Position numbers and translations under genes: made by a program
Shown: positions 33,853 through 41,607 of the stretch, in pieces
Numbering within the stretch: position 1 is the stretch's first letter
Layout of the letters: every line of letters begins with the position of its first letter
Notes under the pieces: generated by a model
The model's input: only the letters and a program-made list of their open reading frames with translations
Told to the model about the DNA's origin: nothing
Databases searched by the model: none
Assembly: GCF_000473365.1 (NCBI RefSeq)
Contig: NZ_KI421517.1
Location: 3,552,634 to 3,616,633 of the forward strand
Origin: Adhaeribacter aquaticus DSM 16391
Lineage (GTDB): Bacteria > Bacteroidota > Bacteroidia > Cytophagales > Hymenobacteraceae
Direction: 5' to 3'
Length of the DNA stretch: 64,000 bases

Positions 33853-36081
33853 TTAAGGAAGCGCGAAAGCTACGTAATAGCCACCAGGTTTAGTACCATA
33901 CCTTACCCCGCCACATGCAATGGCTACGTATTGTTTACCATTTACCATATATGTAATTGGAGTAGCAAAACCACCGGCGGGTAATTTATGCTCCCAAACT
34001 ACTTTACCGGTTTTTTTATCAAAAGCTCTTAACTTTTCATCGTAAGTAGCAGCAATAAAAACCAGCCCTCCAGCAGTTACTACCGGACCTCCATGGTTTT
34101 CGGTACCTGTTATTGGCATACCCTTTTTAGTTAGCTCTGGGTATTCTCCTAAAGGAACTTTCCATAAGTATTCGCCAGTGTTCAGGTCAATGGCGTTAAG
34201 GGTGCCCCAGGGCGGCTTAATAGCCGGATATCGTTCATTATCCCGGAATTGAGTATACCCATTATTCAGGAATGGCGGTACGTATGGGAATTCATCACCT
34301 TTATTGGCCGCTGCAGTTGGCATGGCATTATGAAAATCAGTAGCTGATGAAGCTGTAGCATTCCCGGTTTTCTCTGTATTTAATAGAAAGCTTATGATTG
34401 ATTCCCGATCAGCATCTGGTATATGGGAGAAAGAAGGCATCCGACCACGACCTGTTTTAATGATAGAGGTAATCTGATCTTTATTTAAGCGCTTCCCTAC
34501 ATCTGTCAGCACCGGATAAGCCTGGGCACCATCGCCCCCACCAGAGCCTTTGCCATCTACGCCATGGCACACCGCACAGTTTGAGTTGAATAAGGTTTTA
34601 CCACGCGTGGCAGTAGCGCCTGTATTGGCGCCACGCATATCGCGCATTTTTAACCACCAAAGCATATCATTGGAGTTTACATAGAAAATGCCATCCGGAT
34701 CTGCGGCGGTACCGCCCCATTCGGCGCCCCCTCCAAATCCAAATAATAAAGATCCCTGGGTACTGGGTGGTAAATATTTGCTGCCTTGTAAACCACTTTT
34801 AAATCTTTCTAGTACATAGGCACGCGCTTCCGGTGTCCGGTCAGTTAAAATATCTTCTGTAACCTCTTGGCGAGAAAATGGTGCTGGTTTGGTTGGTATT
34901 GGTTGCGTTGGCCATGGTTGTTCGCCTGGTAAGGCCGGAGACGTAGGCACCGGAACTTCATTCACCGGAAATACAGGTGTACCAGTATCCCGGTCAAATA
35001 CAAATACCAGCCCGTCTTTAGTGGCCTGGGTTACCACATCAATTGTTTTACCATTTTGCTTAATGGTCATTAAATTTGGCGGACAAGGTAAGTCTCTATC
35101 CCATAAATCGTGGTGCTGCGTCTGAAAATGCCATTTACGTTTTCCGGTTTCTGCATCTAAGGCCAGTACGCAGTTAGCAAATAAGTTTTGCCCGTGGCGT
35201 TCACCACCATAAAAATCTACAGAGGCCGAACCAGTACCGGTAAAAATAGTACCACGTTTTTCGTCAAGTACTAAGCCGCTCCAGCAGTTGGCACCTCCCA
35301 TTTTTTTATAAGCATCCTTAGGCCAGGTTTCGTAGCCGTATTCTCCTGGAAGCGGAATGGTATGGAATACCCATTTTAATTCTCCGGTCCGGATGTTGAA
35401 AGCACGGATATAGCCTGGAGCCGCATCTCCGTATTCTGATACCCGGGAACCGGTAATTAATAAATCTTTATAAATAACGCCTGGGGTTGTAATATCAACC
35501 GATAGATTGGTTACATCATGGCCTAAAGTTTCTTTGTCTCCTAAACCAACGTGTAAATCAACTTCACCATTAGTACCAAATGTTTTTATTTGTTCTCCGG
35601 TTAAGGCATTTATAGCATATAGAGAAGAGCCAACAGAATATATTATACGCTTATCGGCCCCGTCTTCCCAATATAAGACACCTCGGATAGCGTGGAATTT
35701 AGGTTTTTTGTTAGGATCAGCAAACGGATCAAATTTCCAGATTTCTTCGCCGGTGGTGGCTTTAACCGCGAATAATTTCATCTTTGGAGTAGCTCCGTAA
35801 ACAATCCCATTTACCTCAATTGGCTGACATTGAATATCTATACCTCTTTCATTCGGGTTTTTATTTTCTCCGGTGTCATAGGTCCAGGCCAATTGCAAGT
35901 TCTGAACATTAGAGGTATTAATTTGGGTGAGGGGAGAATAACGGTTACCGGCTTTGTTGCCACCGTAGGAATCCCAGTTGGCATCTTTTTGCGTGCTCAA
36001 GGCATTTTTTTCTCTGCCGGAGTTCACGCAACTGCCCAATAGCAGTAGCCCGACTGCCAATGGTTTTAAAGGGTACTTCAT
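33853..36081 (-). CDS. PQQ-dependent dehydrogenase lipoprotein with an inserted cytochrome c domain
   Basis: This 742-residue protein has a lipoprotein signal ending LLGSC (Cys18), so it is anchored to a membrane outside the cytoplasm. The quinoprotein propeller starts at WDSYGGNKAGNRYSPLTQIN and has blade motifs such as TGEEIWKFDP, ETGKRKWHFQ and TGEYLWKVPLGE. A heme c domain is inserted near 495-575, with Cys502, Cys505 and His506 in CAVCH and a probable Met ligand in GRMPSFSH. It would oxidise an alcohol or aldose in the periplasm and pass electrons to the respiratory chain. No pqq synthesis genes are in the window. Confidence 0.9.
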   Translation of the reverse strand: MKYPLKPLAVGLLLLGSCVNSGREKNALSTQKDANWDSYGGNKAGNRYSPLTQINTSNVQNLQLAWTYDTGENKNPNERGIDIQCQPIEVNGIVYGATPKMKLFAVKATTGEEIWKFDPFADPNKKPKFHAIRGVLYWEDGADKRIIYSVGSSLYAINALTGEQIKTFGTNGEVDLHVGLGDKETLGHDVTNLSVDITTPGVIYKDLLITGSRVSEYGDAAPGYIRAFNIRTGELKWVFHTIPLPGEYGYETWPKDAYKKMGGANCWSGLVLDEKRGTIFTGTGSASVDFYGGERHGQNLFANCVLALDAETGKRKWHFQTQHHDLWDRDLPCPPNLMTIKQNGKTIDVVTQATKDGLVFVFDRDTGTPVFPVNEVPVPTSPALPGEQPWPTQPIPTKPAPFSRQEVTEDILTDRTPEARAYVLERFKSGLQGSKYLPPSTQGSLLFGFGGGAEWGGTAADPDGIFYVNSNDMLWWLKMRDMRGANTGATATRGKTLFNSNCAVCHGVDGKGSGGGDGAQAYPVLTDVGKRLNKDQITSIIKTGRGRMPSFSHIPDADRESIISFLLNTEKTGNATASSATDFHNAMPTAAANKGDEFPYVPPFLNNGYTQFRDNERYPAIKPPWGTLNAIDLNTGEYLWKVPLGEYPELTKKGMPITGTENHGGPVVTAGGLVFIAATYDEKLRAFDKKTGKVVWEHKLPAGGFATPITYMVNGKQYVAIACGGVRYGTKPGGYYVAFALP

Positions 36082-36129
36082 CTACTTTATTTGTTATTTG
36101 GTGGTGGAAGAATATTAATAATGTTAGCT

Positions 36130-36137
36130 CAAAAATA
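36130..36137 (-). promoter_or_regulatory. -7 promoter box for the quinoprotein gene
   Basis: On the minus strand this reads TATTTTTG, matching TAnnTTTG, 49 bases upstream of the ATG at 36081. Confidence 0.45.
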
Positions 36138-36438
36138 AATTGCGCCTAATATAAGGCTTAAAATATTTACAGCCAATTTTTTAAAAACCTGCTCTTATTC
36201 TAAAACGATGGTTTACTCATATTCTTATAAAAACAATAAAGAGGTTTTTTGGGCAAGTGACGTAGGTAAACATGCTAGCATCATTAATTTTCTTAGTTAA
36301 GAAATTATAAAGCAGAGTGCCTAGCTTTTTAGGCTCCAGAAAGGAGCAAGATTGGGGAAAGTAGGATTTCAAATACAGTTGTAGGTATTATACTCCACTT
36401 CTTTATACATCGTGTTTAAAGCAAGTGGAGTAAAATGC
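36138..36438. other. Intergenic region with three hairpins
   Basis: There is no open frame. Three stems are visible. GCCTA (36319-36323) pairs with TAGGC (36330-36334). GCTCC (36333-36337) pairs with GGAGC (36343-36347); the first two overlap by two bases. A perfect 10-bp stem, TACTCCACTT (36391-36400), pairs with AAGTGGAGTA (36423-36432) across 22 bases. The last one begins seven bases after the stop of the MFS gene on the minus strand and may end that transcript, though no T run follows. Confidence 0.45.
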
Positions 36439-37671
36439 CTATACCAAAATTGGCGATTCTTCTTCCATGCTAGCATGGCTTGATCGATATTGCGCCAGCT
36501 TTTTGCCTGAAAGTAAAAGCGTTAAACCTGTTACGGCGCATACTGTCATCATCCCTACCATAGGAATGGCCGTATTATTATGCAAAGCACTTACAGCGGC
36601 CGAAACTAAACCACCCATTCCCATCCGGAAGCTACCCATTAAAGCGGCAGCGCTTCCGGCTAGCCTGGAAAACGGAGCTAAGGAAAGGGCAGAGGCATTT
36701 GGGTTAGTAAGTCCCTGACCCGATAAAAAAATAAACATCAATATCAATAAACTGTATTTATTATACCAGCCTGCCCAGGTACCCAATACTAAAACCAGAC
36801 CCACTACTGTTTGGTAAGAAAGCGTAACCAATATAATTTGCTCACTCTTAAAATGCTTTAGCAAAATATGGTTTAATTGAGTAGAGCCAATCATAGCAAA
36901 AGCAATGAAAGCAAAGATCCAACCGTATTCCTGCTCACTTACCTTATAAAAATTCATGAATACATCCGGAGAACCTGCTATATAAGCAAAAGGAGCAGCC
37001 GTGGCAATGCCTCCGGCCAAGGTATACACCAAAAACTGAGGCTGTTTTAAAACGGCAAAATAATTAGCTAATACTACTTTAGGGTGTAAGGATAAAGTTG
37101 GATCAGGTTTACGCCCTTTAGGTAGTACAAAATGAATGGCAATTAAAATTAAGGCTGTTATACCTCCTAATATCACAAAAATAGCGTGCCAGCCGAAAGC
37201 CATGGTGACATAACCCCCAACCGTAGGCGCAATCATTGGCGAAATAGCAATCACCAGGGTCAGTAGGGAGAATATCTGAGCTGTTTTGTCAATAGGAAAT
37301 AAGTCGCGGACTAATGCCTGAGCCGCTACCATACCGGCACAACCCCCAATAGCCTGAAAGAACCGCATTATAATTAAGTTTTCTACTGTTGTACTTAGGG
37401 CACAGGCAATAGAGGCAATTAAATAAATACTAAGCCCAATGTACAATGGGAGCTTGCGGCCATACCGATCCAACAGCGGACCATATAATAACTGGCCCAG
37501 CGAAATGCCGATTAAATAACCGGTCAAGGAAAGCTGAACCTGGTCAATGGTGGTATTTAAATCTTTGGCAATTGCCGGAAATCCCGGCAAATACATATCG
37601 ATGGAGAAAGGACTTATAGTAGAAAGTAATCCTAAAATCAGAATAATAAAAAAGTATCTCTTGCTCAGCAT
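36439..37671 (-). CDS. Bcr/CflA family multidrug efflux transporter (MFS)
   Basis: This 410-residue protein has about 12 transmembrane helices. The family signatures are STISPFSIDMYLPGFPAIA in helix 1, the loop motif GPLLDRYGRKLPL between helices 2 and 3, and RFFQAIGGCAGMVAAQALVRD in helix 4. The drug:proton antiporter-1 subfamily exports chloramphenicol, bicyclomycin and other drugs or metabolites. The real substrate cannot be told. It stands alone with a candidate promoter 83 bases upstream. Confidence 0.92.
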   Translation of the reverse strand: MLSKRYFFIILILGLLSTISPFSIDMYLPGFPAIAKDLNTTIDQVQLSLTGYLIGISLGQLLYGPLLDRYGRKLPLYIGLSIYLIASIACALSTTVENLIIMRFFQAIGGCAGMVAAQALVRDLFPIDKTAQIFSLLTLVIAISPMIAPTVGGYVTMAFGWHAIFVILGGITALILIAIHFVLPKGRKPDPTLSLHPKVVLANYFAVLKQPQFLVYTLAGGIATAAPFAYIAGSPDVFMNFYKVSEQEYGWIFAFIAFAMIGSTQLNHILLKHFKSEQIILVTLSYQTVVGLVLVLGTWAGWYNKYSLLILMFIFLSGQGLTNPNASALSLAPFSRLAGSAAALMGSFRMGMGGLVSAAVSALHNNTAIPMVGMMTVCAVTGLTLLLSGKKLAQYRSSHASMEEESPILV

Positions 37672-37753
37672 GATTTCAAAATAATTGGCAAAATAAGCTT
37701 TTTACCTACGGCGGTTTGATTGGTGAAGTCAGGAAAAAGTCATAATTATTTGC

Positions 37754-37761
37754 CAAAAGTA
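37754..37761 (-). promoter_or_regulatory. Candidate -7 box for the MFS transporter gene
   Basis: On the minus strand this reads TACTTTTG, matching TAnnTTTG, 83 bases before the ATG at 37671. Confidence 0.35.
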
Positions 37762-37880
37762 GAAATATTACTATTAAGAGTATGTTAAATTATACAAGTT
37801 ACTAAAGGTGCAACTGGCAATAATTTTTAACAAAACAAAAAGAGCTAATCAGGTGAAAAAGAAGGGGATGTGAGGACAAA

Positions 37881-38786
37881 TTAAAGCCATTCCTTTTTCT
37901 TTACCCAAATATATATGCCAATGGTTATTAGAAGCATCACCAAAATTACTACCGGATAGCCATAGCGCATGGTTAGCTCAGGCATGTACTTGAAGTTCAT
38001 GCCATATATACCAACTATAAAGGTAAGCGGAAGGAAAAATACTGAAAATATGGTAAGGACCCGCATTATTTCGTTTGTGCGCTGCGAGGCCAGACCAATA
38101 TATATATTAAGTAAGTTGTTGGTGCTGTTATCTATTTCTTCGTACATGGTTAACAGGCGAAGAAAAACGTCTTTTGCATCCTGAATATTTGGATCGTATT
38201 CTTTCTCCCGGCTTAGATTATCCAACACAATTTTAGATAAATTAAGAATTCTTTTAGAAACTTCTGCTTTACGTTTTAACCAATACATGCCATTGGTAAG
38301 CGGATAATTATAGGTGCGCCGTAAAAATACTTTAGATTCAAAATAATCCAGGTCGGCTGCTAATTTTAAAGCCGGTTTTTCAAATGTTAGCAGCACTTCC
38401 TTTACCAACTGAATAAATAAATCATAAGGTTTAAGGCACTGGTCAGTATCTACAAATATTCTTTTAATCTCTTCCAGAAAAGGATATTTCAAACGATGTA
38501 CTGTAATGAGAAAGTTATCGCCATAGAAAATGGCAATTTTATTGGTTAAATCCTGTACTGTATCTCCTTCAGCACCTACTTCTTTATCAAAAACCCGGAT
38601 TATAGCAAAAATAGAATCGTTTATTACTTCATATTTGGGTAAGTGATCTGGTTGTAAAGAATCTAGTACAGCTGCCGGATGTAATTTATACTTATCGCTG
38701 ATTTCCATAAAATCAGCTTCTGTCGGGTCTGTAACATCTACCCATTCCCAAGTGCAAGTACTTTGTTCTGTCAGATTTCTTACCAT
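37881..38786 (-). CDS. corA: CorA family magnesium/divalent cation transporter
   Basis: This 301-residue protein has the usual CorA layout: a long cytoplasmic alpha/beta funnel, then two C-terminal transmembrane helices. The signature YGMNF follows the first helix (FFLPLTFIVGIYGMNF), and the protein ends in a basic KKKEWL tail. CorA forms pentamers that admit Mg2+, and some homologues take Co2+ or Zn2+. It is divergent from surE across 286 bp that contain an inverted repeat. Confidence 0.94.
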   Translation of the reverse strand: MVRNLTEQSTCTWEWVDVTDPTEADFMEISDKYKLHPAAVLDSLQPDHLPKYEVINDSIFAIIRVFDKEVGAEGDTVQDLTNKIAIFYGDNFLITVHRLKYPFLEEIKRIFVDTDQCLKPYDLFIQLVKEVLLTFEKPALKLAADLDYFESKVFLRRTYNYPLTNGMYWLKRKAEVSKRILNLSKIVLDNLSREKEYDPNIQDAKDVFLRLLTMYEEIDNSTNNLLNIYIGLASQRTNEIMRVLTIFSVFFLPLTFIVGIYGMNFKYMPELTMRYGYPVVILVMLLITIGIYIWVKKKEWL

Positions 38787-38868
38787 TTAAAAAGGCAATT
38801 TTTATGAGTTACGGAAAGACTACTTTATTTGATATGCAGGATAAATTAAATGCTTAAGGTAGAATTCG

Positions 38869-38981
38869 GGACTTACTCCACTGGAATTGGAAGTTGTAAC
38901 GGTTTCGTTGCTGATTAATAGGTTTTTGTAATTGTTTAAGGATTTTTATAGAGCTTCCCTAAGTAAAAAATGAGTAAGTCC
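38869..38981. repeat. Inverted repeat between corA and surE
   Basis: GGACTTACTC (38869-38878) is a perfect inverted copy of GAGTAAGTCC (38972-38981), 93 bases apart. It lies in the divergent promoter region. It may be the ends of a small lost element, an operator pair, or chance. Confidence 0.4.
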
Positions 38982-39012
38982 TTCCTGTTTATGAATAGAA
39001 AGGTAACATTGA

Positions 39013-39020
39013 TAGATTTG
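39013..39020 (+). promoter_or_regulatory. -7 promoter box for surE
   Basis: TAGATTTG matches TAnnTTTG. A near -33 box, TTTA, lies about 21 bases upstream. The ATG is 53 bases downstream. An AGGAGG-like run (AAGGAGGA, 39030-39037) lies in the leader, but 36 bases from the ATG, too far to act as its ribosome-binding site. Confidence 0.5.
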
Positions 39021-39072
39021 CTTTAGTAAAAGGAGGAGCCTAATTTGGCAACCTCATATTAAACAGGAAAAT

Positions 39073-39849
39073 ATGCCTAAGCCTTTAATTTTAGTATCTA
39101 ACGATGATGGTATAACTTCTCCCGGTATCCGGACGCTGGTAAATGTCATGAAAAAAATCGGTGATGTAGTAGTAGTCGCTCCCGATAGTCCGCAGTCTGG
39201 TATGGGGCATGCCATTACAGTAGGTAACACTTTACGGTTAGATAAATCATTAGCCTTTAGCGATGTAGAGGCATGGGAATGTTCGGGTACGCCTGCCGAT
39301 TGTGTTAAAATGGCCAAACATTATGTACTGAAAGAACGCCAGCCAGATTTAGTAGTAAGCGGCATTAACCATGGCTCTAATTCCAGCATAAGTGTATTGT
39401 ATTCTGGTACCATGTCGGCAGCGATTGAGGCCGCGATAGAAGGGTTACCGGCCATTGGCTTTTCTTTATGCGATTTTGGCCATGACGCTGATTTTTCGCA
39501 TACGGAAGAATTTGTAGAACATATTGCCCGCGAAGCGCTAAAGAATGGGATTCCGGTAGGTACTGCTTTAAATGTGAATTTTCCTAAAAAGTCTAAAAAG
39601 AAAATTGCGGGTATAAAAGTTTGCCGCCAGGCTAATGCCCGGTGGGAGGAGGAGTTTGATGAACGGGTAGATCCGAATGGCCGCCGGTACTTTTGGTTAA
39701 GCGGGAGTTTCGTAAATCCGGATCAAGGGGAAGACACAGATGAATGGGCTTTAGCTAATAATTTCGTTTCTATTGTTCCCTGTCAATTTGATATGACAGC
39801 CTACTTTGCTATGACCAGGTTAAATAATGAATGGGATTTAAAAGCTTAA
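39073..39849 (+). CDS. surE: 5'/3'-nucleotidase SurE
   Basis: This 258-residue nucleoside monophosphate phosphatase of stationary-phase survival has the metal site in VSNDDGITSPGI (Asp11, Asp12). The PDSPQSGMGHAIT block and VVSGINHGSNSS with the conserved Asn follow, and GTMSAAIEAAIEGLPAIGFSL comes next. Length fits the family. It is followed by nhaA on the same strand after 103 bases without a terminator, so some readthrough is possible. Confidence 0.96.
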   Translation: MPKPLILVSNDDGITSPGIRTLVNVMKKIGDVVVVAPDSPQSGMGHAITVGNTLRLDKSLAFSDVEAWECSGTPADCVKMAKHYVLKERQPDLVVSGINHGSNSSISVLYSGTMSAAIEAAIEGLPAIGFSLCDFGHDADFSHTEEFVEHIAREALKNGIPVGTALNVNFPKKSKKKIAGIKVCRQANARWEEEFDERVDPNGRRYFWLSGSFVNPDQGEDTDEWALANNFVSIVPCQFDMTAYFAMTRLNNEWDLKA

Positions 39850-39916
39850 GCTACCTTTTGCTAAAATAAGCTTTGGCTAATATATAAATAAAACAATCTA
39901 TTATTCGTTTTACGTA

Positions 39917-39954
39917 AGAGGTGAAATATTAAAAGATATAAACAGAGGTGAAAT
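39917..39954 (+). promoter_or_regulatory. Duplicated ribosome-binding site before nhaA
   Basis: The 11-base string AGAGGTGAAAT occurs at 39917-39927 and again at 39944-39954, exactly nine codons apart. The second copy leads into the nhaA ATG. The first leads into an in-frame ATA. True Shine-Dalgarno sequences are uncommon in this phylum, so the repeat stands out. Confidence 0.6.
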
Positions 39955-41143
39955 GGTTAAATTTATAAACCTAAGAGTATTTAAAGACTTTTTTCAGTCC
40001 AGTACAGCTGGTGGTTTTATATTAATTGCTTGTTTGGTTATCTCGCTGCTGATCGCCAATTCTCCTTTGGGAGCTGGTTTCGAGAATTTTCTGACGCAGG
40101 AAGTAGGTTACCAATCCGAATCTCTGTTCTTACGGTATTCTGTTTTGCTATGGATTAATGATGGTTTAATGGCTATCTTTTTTCTGCTGGTTGGCTTAGA
40201 GATAAAACGGGAATTGGTAGAAGGCGAGTTGTCTACCTTCAAAAAAGCTTCATTGCCGGCCTTTGCAGCTATAGGTGGCATGGTAGTACCAGCCCTGTTT
40301 TATGCCCTTTTCAATAGTGGTACACCAACAGCCAATGGTTGGGGCATACCTATGGCCACCGACATTGCTTTTGCCATTGCAGTACTTTCTATACTAGGTA
40401 ACAGGGTTCCGGTTTCTTTAAAAGTATTTCTAACGGCATTGGCTATTGTAGATGACTTAGGTGCTATTCTGGTGATTGCCATTTTTTACTCTACCGAGCT
40501 CCACCTGGATTATCTGCTTTATGCTGCCGGAATCTTTTTTTTACTTATTGCATTTAACCTTTTTGGGGTGAAAAGTATAATTATGTATTTAGTACCGGGC
40601 GTATTTATGTGGTATTTTATTCATCATTCCGGGGTACATGCTACCGTGGCAGGCGTACTTACGGCTTTAACTTTACCAACTACCCCCGATGCTAAAGAAT
40701 CGCCTTTAGAAAAACTAGAGCATGGCTTAATTAAACCCGTGAATTTTCTCATAATGCCCATATTTGCCTTAGCTAATACTAATATCAGGTTTGAAAGTGG
40801 TATGGTGGAAGGGTTAACCAGTAACCTTGGATTAGGAATAATTGTAGGTTTATTATTAGGTAAACCTTTAGGTATTACTCTTATGTCTTGGTTATCAGTA
40901 AAATCAGGGGCTAGTATATTGCCGGTAGGTATAAAATGGAAGCAAATAATTGGTGCTGGTCTTTTGGCGGGGATAGGTTTTACAATGTCAATTTTTATTA
41001 CCCTTTTGTCTTTCCCGGAATTAGAATTCCAAACAGAAGCCAAATTTTCAATATTAGTAACCTCCATGTTAGCGGGACTTCTGGGATATATTTTCTTACA
41101 TAAAGTAGGTAAGAAAATATATCCAGATCCGCTTACTACCTAA
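39953..41143 (+). CDS. nhaA: Na+/H+ antiporter NhaA
   Basis: This 396-residue inner-membrane antiporter exports sodium in exchange for protons and controls pH. The family blocks are clear: GLMAIFFLLVGLEIKRELVEGEL, ATDIAFAIAVLSILG with Asp137, and LTALAIVDDLGAILVIAIFYS with the ion-binding pair Asp167/Asp168. The histidine-rich HHSGVHATVAGV and the GKPLGI region follow. About 11-12 helices are predicted. A good ribosome-binding site precedes the ATG. The gene ends four bases from the convergent response regulator gene, with no hairpin in between. Confidence 0.96.
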   Translation: MVKFINLRVFKDFFQSSTAGGFILIACLVISLLIANSPLGAGFENFLTQEVGYQSESLFLRYSVLLWINDGLMAIFFLLVGLEIKRELVEGELSTFKKASLPAFAAIGGMVVPALFYALFNSGTPTANGWGIPMATDIAFAIAVLSILGNRVPVSLKVFLTALAIVDDLGAILVIAIFYSTELHLDYLLYAAGIFFLLIAFNLFGVKSIIMYLVPGVFMWYFIHHSGVHATVAGVLTALTLPTTPDAKESPLEKLEHGLIKPVNFLIMPIFALANTNIRFESGMVEGLTSNLGLGIIVGLLLGKPLGITLMSWLSVKSGASILPVGIKWKQIIGAGLLAGIGFTMSIFITLLSFPELEFQTEAKFSILVTSMLAGLLGYIFLHKVGKKIYPDPLTT

Positions 41144-41147
41144 TAAC

Positions 41148-41582
41148 TTATTTTAATTTTAAAAGATCCAGAAACAAGCTGAAGGTATCTATAGTTGCGC
41201 CGTTTTGCCCACCAAACTGCTCAAAGGAAAGCGGCTTTTCAATATAACCACTAACCCCTAAATTTTTGGCTGCCTCCCGGTCCACATCCTCCGTGGAGGT
41301 AGTCATAATAAATACATTCAGACTTTTTAAAATAGGATCTTGCCGAATTTCAGTTAAAAATTCAATACCATTCATGCGGGGCATGTTAATATCGAGCATA
41401 ACTACACTAGGCAACGGGGAAATCCGGGAGTAGCCTTCAGCTCGTAGCATATCTAATGCCTCGCGGCCATTTCTTGCTTTATGCAAAGGAAGGTTAATAT
41501 TTAATTTTTTTAATTCGCGCTCTACATTTCGTTCATCTATGTAGTCGTCTTCAATCAACATTAAGCTTACGTTTTCGGCCAT
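41148..41582 (-). CDS. Single-domain response regulator, Rcp1-like
   Basis: This 144-residue protein consists only of a receiver domain. The acidic pocket is Glu11/Asp12/Asp13, the phosphoacceptor is Asp64 in VVMLDINMPRMNGIEFL, and the switch Thr and Lys are in FIMTTST and YIEKPL. The insert before the phosphoacceptor (YSRISPLPS) resembles the Rcp1 type that partners cyanobacterial phytochromes. It lies 25 bases after the CHASE3 kinase gene, the obvious partner. It has no output domain, so it must signal by protein contact. Confidence 0.92.
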   Translation of the reverse strand: MAENVSLMLIEDDYIDERNVERELKKLNINLPLHKARNGREALDMLRAEGYSRISPLPSVVMLDINMPRMNGIEFLTEIRQDPILKSLNVFIMTTSTEDVDREAAKNLGVSGYIEKPLSFEQFGGQNGATIDTFSLFLDLLKLK

Positions 41583-41607
41583 TTATACTGTAGTAATTGT
41601 TATAATT

